Assembly (NCBI RefSeq): GCF_003265705.1
Contig: NW_020312785.1
Location: 17,296,405-17,360,404 of the forward strand
Reading direction: 5' to 3'
Source: Callorhinus ursinus
Taxonomy: Eukaryota; Chordata; Mammalia; Carnivora; Otariidae
DNA length: 64,000 nucleotides
A model generated the notes under the pieces. That model made no database searches. It worked only from the letters and a program-made list of their open reading frames with translations, and was not told the origin of the DNA. Shown one piece after another: positions 21,903-34,500 of this stretch (positions are counted from its first letter, which is position 1; each line of letters starts with the position of its first letter). Both the position numbers and the translations under genes were made by a program.

Positions 21903-22798
21903 ATGACAAGATGAAAAAATTCACCTCAACAAAAAGAACAAGAAGTAGTACCGTCTGCCAGGGACCTACTCAATACGGACATTAGTGCGATGTCAGACCT
22001 AGAGTTCAGAATCATGACTTTAAAGATACTAGCTGGGCTTGAAAAAAGCATGGAAGTTATTAGAGAAACCCTTTCTGGAGAAATAAAAAAAACTAAAATC
22101 TAACCAAGTCGAAATCAAAAAGGCTATTAATGAGGTACAATCAAAAATGGGGGCACTAACTGCTAGGATAAATGAGGCAGAAGAAAGAATCAGCGATATA
22201 GAAGAACAAATGATGGAAAAAAAGAAGCTGAGAAAAAGAGAGATAAATAACTACTGGATCACAACGGCAGAATTCAAGAGATAAGCGATATAGAAGATGA
22301 AACAACATTAGAATAATTGGGATCCCAGAAGAAGAAGAAAGAGAGAGAGGGGCAGAAGGCATATTGGAGCAAATTATAGCAGAGAACTTCCCTAATGTGG
22401 GGAAGGAAACAGGCATCAAAATCCAGGAGGCACAGAGAACCCCTCTCAAAATCAATAAAAATAGGTCAACACCCTGACATCTAATAGTAAATCTTAACGA
22501 GTCTCAGAGACAAAGAGAAAATCCTGAAAGCAGCTCGGGAGAAGAGATACGTAACCTACAATGGTAGAAACATGAGATTGGCAACAGACCTATCCAAAGA
22601 GACCTGGCAGGCCAGAAAGGACTGGCATGATATCTTCAGAGCACTACACGAGAAAAATATGCAGCCAAGAATACTATATCCAGCTAGGCTGTCATTGAAA
22701 ATAGAAGGAGAGATAAAAACTTCCAGGACAAACAAAAACCAAAGGAATTTGCAAACACGAAACCAACCCTACAAGAAATATTGAAAGGGGTCCTCTAA
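21903..22798 (+). pseudogene. L1 ORF1 remnant (RNA-binding chaperone protein), broken
   Basis: In L1, ORF1 encodes a trimeric coiled-coil RNA-binding protein that coats the L1 RNA. Here the first ATG at 21903 is followed at codon 4 by TGA, and the reading frame shifts further along; the whole span is not a multiple of three. Recognisable parts are the coiled-coil stretch (FRIMTLKILAGLEKSMEVI from about 22006), the RNA-recognition part (RIIGIPEEEE near 22312) and the C-terminal domain still open at 22572-22784 (RLATDLSKETWQARKDW). The stop in the expected frame is TAA at 22796-22798. The piece cannot make a full protein. Confidence 0.85.
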
Positions 22799-22879
22799 GA
22801 AAAGAGAGAGCCTAAAAGCAGCATGAACCAGAAAGGAATCCAGACAATATACAGTAACAATCACTTTACAGGCAATACA

Positions 22880-25800
22880 ATGGCACTAAATTCATACCTT
22901 TCAATAGTTACCCTGCATGTAAATGGGCTAAATGGCCCAATCAAAAAACACAGGCTATCAGATTGGATTAAAAAACAAGACCCATCGATATGCTGTCTAC
23001 AAGAGACTCATTTTAGACCCAAAGAGACCCCCATATTGAAAGTGAAGGGGTGGAAAACCATTTACCATGCTAATGGACACCAAAAGAAAGCTGGGGTGGC
23101 AATCCTTATATCAGATGAATTAGATTTTAAAACAAAGACTGTAATAAGAGATGAGGAAGGACACTATATCCTACTTAAAGGGTCTATCCAACAAGAAGAT
23201 CTAACAATTGTAAATATCTATGCCCCTAACATGGGAGCAGCCAATTATATAAGGCAATTAATAACAAAGGCGAAGAAACACACTGACAACAATACAATAA
23301 TAGTGGGGGACTTTAACACCCCCCTGACTGAAATGGACAGATCATTTAAGCAAAAGATCAACAAGGAAATAAAGAATTTAAATGACACCCTGGACCAAAT
23401 GGACTTCACAGACATGTTCAGAACATTCCATCCCAAAGCAACGGAATACACATTCTTCTCTAGTGCCCATGGAACATTCTCCAGAAGAGATCACATCCTA
23501 GGTCACAAATCAGGTCTCAACTGGTACCAAAAGATTGGGATTATTCCCTGCATATTTTCAGATAACAATGCTTTGAAACTAGAACTCAATCACAAGAGGA
23601 AAGTCAGAAAGAACTCAAATACATGGAGACTAAAGAGCATCCTACTAAAGAATGAATGGGTCATCCAGGAAATTAAAGAAGAATTTAAAGAATTCATGGA
23701 AACCAATGAAAATAAAAACACAACTGTCCAAAATCTTTGGGATACAGCAAAGGCAGTCCTAAGAGGAAAGTATATAGCAATACAAGCCTTTCTCAAGAAA
23801 CAAGAAAGGTCTCAAATACACAACTTAACCCTATACCTAAAGGAGCTAGAAAAAAAAACAGCAAATAAAGCCTAAATCCAGAAGGAGAAGAGAAATAATA
23901 AAGATCAGAGCAGAAATCAATGAAATAGAAACCAAAAGAACAGTAGAAACAGATCAACGAAACTAGGAGCTGCTTCTTTGAAAGAATTAACAAGATTGAT
24001 AAACCCCTGGCCAGACTTATCTAAAAGAGAAATGACCCAAATCAACAAAATCATGAATGAAAGAGGAGAGATCACAACCAACACCAAAGAAATACAAACA
24101 ATTATAAGAACATATTATGAGCAACTCTATGCCAGCAAATTAGATAACCTGGAAGAAATGGGTGCATTCCTAGGGATGTATCAACTACCATAATTGAACC
24201 AGGAAGAAATAAAAAACCTGAACAGACCTATAACCACTAAGGAAATTGAAGCAGTCATCAAAAAACTCCCAACAAACAAAAGCCCAGGGCCAGATGGCTT
24301 CCCAGGGGAATTCTACCAAACATTTAAAGAAGAATTAATACCTATTCTCCTGAAACTGTTCCAAAAAATAGAAATGGAAGAAAAACTTCCAAACTCATTT
24401 TATGAGGCCACCATTACCTTGATCCCCAAACCAGACAAAGACCCCATCAAAAGGAGAATTACAGACCAATATCCTTGATGAACATGGATGCAAAAATTCT
24501 CACCAAAATACTAGCCAATAGGATCCAACAGTACATTAAAAGGATTATTCACCATGACCAAGTGGGATTTATCCCTGGGCTGCAAGGTTGGTTCAACATC
24601 TGCAAATCAATCAACGTGATACAATACATTAACAAAAGAAAGAACAAGAATCATATGATCCTCTCAATAGATGCAGAGAAAGCATTTGACAAAGTACAGC
24701 ATCCCTTCTTGATCAAAACTCTTCAGAGTATAGGGTTAGGGGGTACCTACCTCAATATCATAAAAGCCATCTATGAAAAACCTACAGCGAATATCATTCT
24801 CGATGGGGAAAAACTGAGAGCTTTCCCCTTAAGGTCAGGAACGCGGCAGGGATGTCCACTATCACCACTGTTATTCAATATAGTATTAGAAGTCCTAGCC
24901 ACAGCAATCAGACAACAAAAATAAATCAAAGGCATCCAAATCAGCAAGGAGGAAGTAAAACTCTCACTCTTTGCAGATGATATGATACTGTATGTGGAAA
25001 ACCCAAAAGACTCCACCCCAAATCTGCTAGAAGTCATACAGGAATTCAGTAAAGTGGCAGGATATAAAATCAATGCACAGAAATCAGTGGCATTCCTATA
25101 CACCAACAAGACAGAAGAGAGACAAATTAAGGAGTCGATCCCATTTACAATTGCACCCAAAACCATAAGATACCTAGGAATAAATCTAACCAAAGAGGCA
25201 AAGGATCTGTACTCAGAAAACTATAAAATACTCATGAAAGAAATTGAGGAAGACACAAAGAAATGGAAAAAGGTTCCATGCTCATGGATTGGAAGAGCAA
25301 ACATTGTGAAGATGTCAATGCTACCTAGAGCAATCTACACATTCAATGCAATCCCCATCAAAATACCACCCACTTCTTTCAAAGAAATGGAACAAAATTT
25401 GTTTTTTGTTTTCCTAAAATTTGTATGGAACCAGAAAAGAGCCAGAATAGCCAGAGGAATGTTGAAAAATAAAGCAAAGCTGGCGGCATCACAATTCTGG
25501 ACTTCCAGGTCTATTACAAAGCTGCCATCATCAAGACAGTATGGTACTGGCAAAAAAACAGACACATAGATCAATGGAACAGAATAGAGAGCCCAGAAAT
25601 GGACCCTCAACTCTATGGTCAACTAATCTTCCACAAAGCAGGAAAGAATGTCCAATGGAAAAAAGACAGTCTCTTCAACAAAGAGTGTTGGGAAAATTGG
25701 ACAGCCACATACAGAAGAATGAAACTGGACCATTTCCTTACACCACACACAAAAATAGACTCCAAATGGTTGAAAGACCTAGATGTGAGACAGGAGTCCA

Positions 25801-26699
25801 TCAAAATCCTAAAGGAGAACACAGGCAGCAACCTCTTCGACCTCAGCCGCAGCAACTTCTTCCTAGAAACTTTGCAGAAGGCAAGGGAAGCAAGAGCAAA
25901 AATGAACTATTGGGATTTCATCAAGATAAAAAGCTTTTGCACAGCAAAAGAAACAGTCCACAAAACCAAAAGACAACCAACAGAATGGGAGAAAATATTT
26001 GCAAGTGACATATCAGATAAAGGGCTAGTATCCAAAATCTATAAAGAACTTACCAAACTCAACAACCAAAGAACAAATAATCTAATCAAGAAATGGGCAG
26101 AAGACATGAGCAGACATTTTTCCAAAGAAGACATCCAAATGGCCAACAGACACATGAGAACGTGCTCAACATTGCTCAGCATCAGGGAAATCCAAATCAA
26201 AACCTCAATGAGATACCACCTCACACCAGTCAGAATGGCTAAAATTAACAAGTCAGGAAATGACAGATGTTGGCGGGGATGCGGAGAAAGGGGAACCCTC
26301 CTACACTGTTGGTGGGAATGCAAGCTGGTGCAGCCACTCTGGAAAACAGTATGGAGGTTCCTCAAAAAGTTGAAAATAGAGCTACCATACGATCCAGCAA
26401 TTGCACTACTGGATATTTACCACAAAGATACAAATGTAGGGATCCGAAGGGGTATGTGCACCCCAATGTTTATAGCAGCAATGTCCACAATAGCCAAACT
26501 GTAGAAAGAGCCAAGATGTCCATCGACAGATGAATGGATAAAGAAGATGTGGTATATATATACAATGGAATATTATGCAGCCATCAAAAGGAATGAGATC
26601 TTACCATTTGCAACGACGTGGATAGAACTGGACGGTGTTATGCTGAGCGAAATAAGTCAATCAGAGAAAGACATATATCATATGACCTCACTGATATAA
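22880..26699 (+). pseudogene. L1 ORF2 remnant (endonuclease / reverse transcriptase), broken
   Basis: ORF2 normally carries an AP-type endonuclease, a reverse transcriptase and a Cys-rich C terminus. The endonuclease part is open from ATG 22880 to 23875 and keeps [19 protein letters not shown] and RRDHILG, the motifs holding the catalytic residues. Compensating indels in and after an A run near 23850 break the frame to about 24000. A TAA interrupts at 24191-24193, the frame shifts near 24450-24478, TAA occurs at 24922-24924, the frame shifts again near 25490, and TAG occurs at 26502-26504. The reverse transcriptase core survives in pieces: [39 protein letters not shown] and the active-site FADD at 24970-24981. 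The Cys-His motif [18 protein letters not shown] is at about 26271-26324. There are at least six lesions, so it is non-functional. Confidence 0.93.
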
Positions 26700-27153
26700 G
26701 GAATTCTTAATCTCAGGAAACAAACTGAAGGTTGCTGGAGTGGTGGGGGTGGGAGGGACGGGGTGGCTGGGTGATAGACATTGGGGAGTGTATGTGCTAT
26801 GATGAGCGCTGTGAATTGTGCAAGACTGTTGAATCACAGATCTGTACCTCTGAAACAAATAATGCAATATATGTTAAGAAAAAAAAACAGAAGAAGATAG
26901 CAGGAGGGGAAGAATGAAGGGGTGGAATCAGAGGGGGAGATGAACCATGAGAGATGATGGACTCTGAAAAACAAACTGAGGGTTCTAGAGGGGAGGGGGG
27001 GGGATGGGTTAGCCTGGTGATCGGTATTAAAGAGGGCACATTCTGCGTGGAGCACTGGGTATTATGCACAAACAATGAATCATGGAACACTACATTAAAA
27101 ACTAATGATATAATGTATGGTGATTAACATAACAATAAAAAAATTTTTAAAAA

Positions 27154-27170
27154 AAGAGTATTAGTGATGC
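27154..27170. repeat. Right target-site duplication of the full-length L1
   Basis: Second copy of the 17-bp repeat, directly after the A-rich tail; no mismatch to the left copy. Confidence 0.95.
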
Positions 27171-27928
27171 TTACTTAGCCAGAGCTGTATAGTCTCCTAT
27201 TTGCCATCCCAAACATATTATACCTATGCTTCATCTAGATCATCTTAGCTTTTATGGTTAAATATCGTAAGTGTACGTTTAAAATAAATGTTTTACACTC
27301 CCATAGATATTCAAAGACTTACATTAAGGGGGGAGGAGCTTTTCTGTAACTTCTACATTTCTGAAGTAGGAAACTCTATGCATAAAGTTTCAAAAATTTA
27401 ATGAGCATTTAATAAAGAAGAAAATATCACAGGAACTTCAATCACATGCTTCCCTTTTCTATAAAATGGCAAAATGCAGAATAGTATTAACTCATATGTC
27501 CTAATCATCTAGCTCTGTCATTAATGGTTTATTAATTTATTTCAAAAATCTTAAGAGAATTAGCACAATACAAATACAACTGAAGCCCCCTAGGTTGTCT
27601 CACACGATCCCCAGCAGGATTATGTTCCTGACTGCATGGTGGTAAATGATTTGATTATACATAAAAGCCTTTATTGGCTTTATTTCCCCCCCTTTCCACT
27701 TCCCAGCTCCTCTCATGGACTTTCCTTAGGTGGTCCCCCAAATAAATTTGAGAAATTCTTATAAAATCTTTGCCTCAATTCTGTTCTGTTGTAGCCACAA
27801 TAAAACATACACAGTAAAAAAAAAAAAAAAGAAGAAGAAGAAGAAGAAGAAGAAAATAAAACATCTTCTAGTATGATTTTTACTTTGTTTTTGATATTCT
27901 TTGCTTTGAAAAGAAAGTCAGTGTTGCT
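27171..27928. other. Gene-free; A tract and (GAA)n microsatellite
   Basis: No gene. A15 followed by (GAA)8 spans about 27816-27854; such A-rich/GAA runs often mark the tail of an old retroelement, but I do not recognise one directly before it. Confidence 0.5.
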
Positions 27929-28127
27929 CGGGCGCCTGGGTGGCTTACTCAGTTAAGTGTCTGATTTCCACTCAGGTCATGTCTCAGGGTCCTGGCACTG
28001 AGCTTCCTCCTCCACCCCAGGGGGGGGGGGGCTGGCTCCTCGCTCAGCGGGGAGTCTGGCTTGTCCCTCGCCCCTCCCCCTGCTCATTCTCTCTCTCTTA
28101 AGTAAATAAATAAAATCTTTTTTAAAA
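27929..28127 (+). mobile_element. Can-SINE, plus strand, with G12 run
   Basis: Head 'cgggcgcctgggtggctta', 'actcaggtcatgtctcaggg', 'tcgctcagcggggagtctgg' and tail 'taaataaataaaatctttt'. An uninterrupted run of 12 G at 28020-28031 replaces part of the usual body. Flanking 'cagtgttg' and 'tggtgttg' are a possible target-site duplication. Confidence 0.9.
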
Positions 28128-28660
28128 AATTGGTGTTGTTTTTGGCTCAGTTTATTAGTATTCTCCTTCCTGGCTTGTTTGTTTTTTAAACTCCTCCAGC
28201 TCTCTATTATCAGGAAGACATCTTTTTACATTTTCTTCAAATTTTTTCTATACTTTTTTATGTATAATCAATTCACCTGAAATTTATTTTTGTTTATGGC
28301 ATGAGGTAAGGATCTAATTTTATTATCCTGAGAGGGATAACCAGCTAACCCAGCATCATTTATTAGACAACCATCCTTTCCTCACGTATAATTAGCAACA
28401 CTATCTTTTTTTGATCCATGAAGTTTCCATATCTGAGTCAAGTTGTTTGTGGGCTCTTTATTCTATTCCACTGAGATATTTTTCTACTTCTGGACCCATT
28501 TCACACACTCTTTATTATTATAACTCTGTAATGAGTTTTATTATCTGGTAATTCCGTTTTACCGTATCAGGAAAATTCCATTTTATTTTAGTAATTTTTT
28601 AAATTTTAAGACATTTGATTTATTCTTTTTCATATCGACCTGTTTGTCTTATTTTAGTCT
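28128..28660 (-). mobile_element. Old L1M fragment, minus strand
   Basis: The plus strand reads 'gaaatttatttttgtttatgg', 'gaggtaaggatctaatttta', 'ggataaccagctaaccca', 'catcatttattagacaacc' and 'ctattccactga', the familiar complement of an ancient L1 region. Diverged; the element is clear from about 28240 to 28580 and the ends are approximate. Confidence 0.75.
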
Positions 28661-29186
28661 ATCCTTCAGATATCATTGTCTCTTTTAAAGAAAACTATTC
28701 TCCCACTTATTTGAAAGTATAATTACTGAAAGCATATAATTTGAGGAGAATGTATAATATGAATGCTGATTTCAGTTCTGAATCTAAGTATATAATTTTT
28801 GGTTTTCAATCTTATATTTAATATATCTTTACCCTGTGCTTGGAGCAGAGCATGTGAACTCATTGTGTTCACTTCTCCCTCCCTTAGATAATAAAGTCCA
28901 AAGAAATATAACAAAGTTCTACTTGATTTTCTGAAAAGCAATTGCATCTGCATCAGCTGTAATGCAGAAAACAGCAATTTTACTTCCAACTTTTTGGCTC
29001 CCCAAATTCATGGATCACTCTTCAGGCTCCAACTTTAGTGAAGGGTCTGGCCTATTATTAGAATAATCTCCTAGAATAAAAGTAAAATGAACCTGTCCCA
29101 ACTCCCTCAGTAATATCTCTCACTCCATGCAGATTTTAAAGGGTGTATAGCAATATAGTTGGTATTAATTTCAGTTAAATAAAAAA
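28661..29186. other. Gene-free sequence
   Basis: Nothing recognised. Confidence 0.45.
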
Positions 29187-29196
29187 TATAAATGTA

Positions 29197-29390
29197 GGGC
29201 GCCTGGGTGGCTCAGTTGGTTAAGCGACTGCCTTCGGCTCAGGTCATGATCCCGGAGTCCCAGGATCGAGTCCCACATCGGACTCCCTGCTCAGCAGGGA
29301 GTCTGTTTCTCCCTCTGACCCTCTTCCCTCTCGTGCTCTCTATCTCTCATTCTCTCTCTCTCTCAAATAAAAAAAAAATATATATATATA
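29197..29390 (+). mobile_element. Can-SINE, plus strand, young 'ctctgaccctc' type
   Basis: Near-identical by eye to the copies at 34488 and 47768. Flanks tataaatgta (29187-29196) and tataagtgta (29391-29400) form a one-mismatch target-site duplication. The tail carries a small (TA)n run. Confidence 0.95.
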
Positions 29391-29400
29391 TATAAGTGTA

Positions 29401-30579
29401 TTCCATGACATGCACTTAATTATTTATATCCTACTTTTTATCAACAAGGATTTCAGAGTAGAACATACAATTCTCTTCTTTCAAGAGTAAAGAAGAAGAA
29501 AGAAAAGTAGAAGTGATTAATGCTTATTGCAGCCAATTATAATATGCCACAATTTCAGTGCATTGAAGCCCTCTGATCAAGGACTTCCTTATCTCTGGCC
29601 AGTTTCACTTACCATAACAAGAGGCAAACTGGTTTACTTCAGAATGGGTTTGATTTTATTAATTTTCAATTCTAGATTCATTGCATATGCAAAACATGGA
29701 CGTTCCAATGATGAACTGTTCTTTAACTATCAGAAAACAGTCTTGATTTTCCCATAAAGTATAGGTCTACAGTTGACCTGTTCTCTAACCTGTTCTCTTG
29801 TTACAATTAGCATGTTTAAAAAGATAAAGTTCAGGACAATTGAGCAAAGTCTTCCTCACCCAGAATACTTCCTTAAAATAGAAAGTTTTTTTTTTTCCTC
29901 TCTCAGTAGCTACTCCATTCATTGGTAACCATACAAGGCTATAAAAAGTAGACATGTGATGCCTTGTTATAGTAGACTTTCCTTTAAGTTAAATCAATAC
30001 GACTTTACATTGCATGACTTCACATGGGTGATATAATGAAGATTACAAAATCTGTGATTATTTCAATAGGAAACACGTATATGTGTATACACATAAACAT
30101 ATATACACACACTCACAGAGGAAGAGGGATGGAGGAAGGGAAGGAGAATGAGGGTGGGGGAGAGAGAGAGAGACACTTATTAATATATATGTTGGGCTTT
30201 ATATATACCTGTACATAAAAGTTATTTTTAGAATGTCTACACCTATGTAGAACAGGACAAATGCCTTAATAATGACCTGAGTCAGAAGGTAGAAGGTTGA
30301 TCTGTTAGAAACTCTCTACAAATATCAAGTTCATGTGCCTAATGACTAATTTGTTTGCCATGAATTTCACATTTTTCTTAATAGTTCCCGAAATGATAAA
30401 GTGTCATTTTTATTTACAACATGCATTTAATTTCATTCACCTCAACAAATGGTTCAGGTGATTCATATTTATAACTCTGGGCATATCTTTACTCATTAAT
30501 ATCTTCTTAAAGATTAACCACCCTTTTTAAGCTATTTAACATATAGAGACATGATGTTGCTAAACTCATTTACGCTGAC
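29401..30579. other. Upstream flank of TMPRSS15
   Basis: No gene and no clear repeat apart from the simple-sequence tract at 30076-30178. It lies within 1.3 kb of the TMPRSS15 start codon and could hold enhancer or promoter elements, but no binding site stands out well enough to call. Confidence 0.4.
30076..30178. repeat. Alternating purine-pyrimidine run followed by polypurine tract
   Basis: 'cgtatatgtgtatacacata', then CA/TA alternation to about 30114, then an almost pure G/A run (aggaagagggatggaggaag and onward, ending in (GA)n) to about 30174. These compositions can form Z-DNA and triplex DNA respectively. About 540 bases before the TMPRSS15 ATG. Confidence 0.7.
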
Positions 30580-30715
30580 TAGTAACACTAGGGTAGACTT
30601 ATGTGGTTGCTTTACAAATCCTTGACAACTTGAGAGGATTTGATCTCTAGTCGGTTGAGGGGTCTACATTCTTTTACAGTTCTTAGATTAGCATACATAC
30701 TTTCAAAAGCCAAAA
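30580..30715 (+). promoter_or_regulatory. TMPRSS15: Inferred TMPRSS15 promoter and 5' UTR
   Basis: Placed by position only. No canonical TATA box at the right spacing is visible. 'ctttac' and 'ttttac' at about 30611 and 30674 resemble CDX-type homeobox sites, which would suit a duodenal gene, but such short matches are common. The start codon context caaaaATGG (A at -3, G at +4) is favourable for initiation. Confidence 0.3.
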
Positions 30716-30860
30716 ATGGTGTCAAAAAGAAGTAAAGCTTTAAGGCACCATTCTCTCAGCACCTATGAGGTCCTGCTTGCATCTCTCTTTGTCTTATTGG
30801 TGGTTGTCTGTGCTGGATTATTTGCAGTGTCCTGGCTGGCAATCAAGGAATCAGAAAGAG
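30716..30860 (+). CDS. TMPRSS15: TMPRSS15 exon 1 (coding part)
   Basis: Encodes residues 1-48 and the first base of codon 49. The basic N-terminal tail (K4, R5, K7, R10) precedes the hydrophobic helix LLASLFVLLVVVCAGLFAVS (20-39), followed by WLAIKESER. Positive charges before the helix fit an N-in, C-out signal anchor. ATG at 30716 is chosen because it opens the frame that matches the family N terminus. Donor: AGAGgtaagt. Confidence 0.96.
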
Positions 30861-31499
30861 GTAAGTCCCATGGCTTTGGCTACTGAGGCATTTCCCAGAT
30901 GAACATGCCCACTCTAATCTCAGTTCTCCTGCCAATACATTTTATTCATTGCTATGCTTTCATGACAAGATATCTATGTTGCATTCAGATACTTTCTGCA
31001 GTTCACTTCATAGAATATTGGAAAATTAGCTTGTATATAATTTAGAATTTAATTCAGAATTCAAGCATGACACTAAGTTTTTAAAATAAAGTGTTAAGTA
31101 AGTTTTTAGTTTGAGCGTATAACAAGGTAGCTTTCATAGCCTGTGGATTCCTTCTGATACAATTTAAATCATAAACATATTAAAACATTGTTAACCGGTC
31201 AAGTCAATAAATAGGCAAGGTTAAAGGAAACATATTGCTTATTTCTGGAGAATAATATTTTCATTTTCTCATTAGTCCAACAATTTTAATTGTAACAATA
31301 TAAGGGACCTTGGATGTAATTGTAGACTTAGAGAGATCTCAGGCGGCCTGAATAGCAATCTGTAATAAATAGAAATGGGGAAAAGTAACTATTATTTAGA
31401 GCTAAATTATCTATACCAGCAGCTTTACAAAGATCTTCAAATGTATTCTCTTGTTACAACAAACCTATGAATTAGTTGTTACAGTTACCCTCGTTGTGT

Positions 31500-31548
<49 letters not shown>

Positions 31549-34500
31549 AAGATTTATTTATTTATTTCAGAGAGAAAGAGAGAGAGAGAAAGCGGGGGAG
31601 TTAAAAAGAGCACAGCGGGATGGGCAAAGGAAGAGGGAGAGAGAGAATCCTAAGGAGACTCTGCTCCCGGGTGAGCCAGAACCCCGACTCAGGGCTGGAT
31701 CTCATGACCACAAGATCATGACCTGAGCTGAAACCAAGAGTCGGTCGCTTAACCAACTGTGCCACTCAGGTGCCACATAGTTACCCTCATTCTAGAGGTG
31801 AGGAATCAGAGACAAATTTAAGTAACTTTTTTTTTAAGATGTTATTTATTTATTTGACAGAGAGAGACACAGTGAGAGAGGGAACACAAGCAGGGGGAGC
31901 GGGAGAGGGAGAAGCCGGCCTCCCGCGGAGCAGGGAGCCTGTGCGGGGCTCGATCCCAGGACCCTGGGATCATGACCTGAGCCAAAGGCAGACGCTTAAC
32001 GACTGAGCCACCCAGGAGTCCCTTAAGTAACTTTTTAAATTTGTATCAGTACTTTATAGTTTTATAAAATAATTCCAATACAATCTCATTTAAATACTAT
32101 CGTTATCTCCAAGGGATGTATTTTCAAGAGAAAGAAGATTTGGGGTATTTTATATAGAGGTTTGCTTAGACTTGTAGAAGAGTGGCTGCTTTAGTCTTAA
32201 ATTCTGCAAATAACCTGAAGGGTATGTAATCGTTTGAGAGTCCACTGGAATCTTTGATGCTCAGTGAAGGTACAAAAGGTATTTTGTAAGTAAAATTAAA
32301 GTAAATATTTATAAGTGTTAGTATGATTTGATAGTGAACAACTAAATATAAAAAGAAGGTTGAGTTAAATCTCTAATAGAACACCAGAAGACATAAGACA
32401 TGCTACCTTTCATACACCGTTTTATTTTTTATTGAAAATCATTTTAGACTTACAAAAATGTTGCAAAAATTGTAGAGTTCCTATATAACCTCCCAGCTTC
32501 CCCTAATGTCAGTGTCTTGTATATCCATAGTATAGTTGTCACAAACAAGAAACTAACATTGGTACAATATTATTAACCAAACCACACGCTGTATTCACAT
32601 TTTACCAGTTTTCCTACTAATGCCCTTTACCTGTTCAGGATCCAAAGCAGATTCCTACACAGAATTTACTTATCCTGTTCCGTCAGCCTCTTCCAATGCA
32701 GGACAGTTCTTCAGTCTTTCCTTGTCTTTCACATTTAAATACGCAAATCTAAATGTAATTTTGAGTATTTAAAAACAAATAAAATGGCATAATTGATAAT
32801 ATTTCATCAATTATGCAATGATAACTGTTTAGACTACATGCCAGTTTATTGCTTAAAATATTATTTCTAATGTTCCTTCTGGACTGGGAAGTTTGGCATC
32901 CATCTATGACAGATCCTGGGTTCTAAATTGTGTCAAACCTATGTCCAAATTCCAAATCTGTCACTTATTAACTTTATCACCTCAGCTCATATGAAGCTTA
33001 GCTCCAATTTCTCCATCTGGGAAAAGGAGAAATAACATCTTCTCATACCATAGCATGGGAATTATGTATCGTTATTAATACATTTATAAAAGATTTCATC
33101 ATTGTGTCTCAGTTGAAGAGTCTCATTTTAAATTTAAATATATATCAAAAAAGATATTCTGAGAAAGGGAGTATGCAAGATTGGATGGCACATTTTATTA
33201 CCCAAGTTTATATTCAATTTGTTACCTTTTCCCTTACATTTTCTTATATTGAGATAATATACTTTCTGCAGCATTCTCAATAACTTCTCCAATAACAAAA
33301 GGTCGTACATGCCAACTTTATTATTATTAGAATAAAAGAAGTAGTTTCAAATCTATGTTTCAAAGTAACACACACACTGAAACCTTCACAGCAATGCACG
33401 TGTAGAAAGCCAACAGTGTCCCTGGATGCTAGGTTTTCAAGAAGTATGTGAAAGCAGCTACAGAACTTTTAAAAACTTTTAATGGTTTATTTCTCGCCAT
33501 GAATCCCTCAATCAGTTCCCAAAATCGGTGAAAGTTTATCCCTTATCTTCTAACAGGAATCTCAGTAGTAAAAACAACAACAACAACAACAACAACACTT
33601 GGAAGCTTAGACTGTGGATTAGATTTCAAAGAAAAGAAAAAAAATAGTAGGATAAAGAAGAGTATTTTTAATCCTGTAAAACAACAACATGGCCACACAC
33701 ACACAGAAAATGCACCTAATGACGGAATATGAAGTCTGCAAAGAAAAAGCAGGAACTACCACACCAACACATGAAGCAAGAACATTACATCTGAGTATCA
33801 ACTGGAATGTGCATATTCTCTCTTATTCATAACTCACATTTCTAGTGTTTTATTTCTTATTAATTCATTTAGATGCAGCGTTTGGAGAAAGTCACCAAAC
33901 CAGAGGGACATTGAAAATAACATCTGGAGCAACATATAATCCTAATTTGCAAGACAAACTCTCAGTGGATTTCAAAATTCTTGCTTTTGACCTTCAGCAA
34001 ATGGTAGGAGGCTGTCTTTTTTTCAGCTGATTTAAAATCATAAAACATAGTTTCACTAACTACTTGCCAGAAGATACGTAGATCCCATTTTCTTACTTTG
34101 AGAAAATCGGTAAATAAATGTAAAATGCCCAGGATGCTTAAATGTATGAGACCCATCACCACAGAGAAGGAAATTGTCTGTAATCCAATTCGAACAGAAC
34201 AGAAAGATCAGTTTGTTTAAAGTGTTCAACAAGTTTGTCTTAAATATAATATATTTTTTTTAAAACTTTCATTTTTTTAGATGGATGAGATCTTTCAATC
34301 AAGTAACCTGAAAAATGAATATAAAAACTCAAGAATTTTACAATTTGAGTGAGTATAGCTCAAAATTTTTCTATTGATAGAAAGAACAGAGAATCACAAA
34401 ATAGTGATTTTTTGCTAATATTTACTAATATTTGCTATTATAGAATCCCACAGTTAGGAGAAAAGGGAACATTTAAAATTTTCAACAGGGGCGCCTGGGT

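Larger units (their letters stand above)
20113..27153 (+). mobile_element. Near full-length L1 (LINE-1) retrotransposon, inactive
   Basis: About 7.04 kb in the expected order: GC-rich 5' UTR (20113 to about 21120), a T/CT-rich stretch (about 21130-21890), ORF1 remnant (21903-22798), ORF2 remnant (22880-26699), G-rich 3' UTR (to about 27110), and 'caataaaaaaatttttaaa' with a short A tail. A perfect 17-bp target-site duplication marks both ends, so the insertion arose by target-primed reverse transcription and is complete or nearly so at its 5' end. Both ORFs carry stops and frameshifts, so the copy cannot mobilise itself. It lies in the same orientation as TMPRSS15, about 3.6 kb before its start codon. 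Confidence 0.96.
30861..33872 (+). other. TMPRSS15: TMPRSS15 intron 1
   Basis: About 3.0 kb, gtaagt...tttag. It contains two minus-strand Can-SINEs, a (TTTA)n microsatellite, an old L1 fragment, a MIR-like segment and a (CAA)9 run at about 33569-33596. The remainder is unremarkable AT-rich DNA. Confidence 0.9.

Noticed and set aside
22823..26533. Open frames with endonuclease and reverse transcriptase motifs as a possible functional enzyme
   Set aside because: They are pieces of a single L1 ORF2 interrupted by at least six stops or frameshifts.
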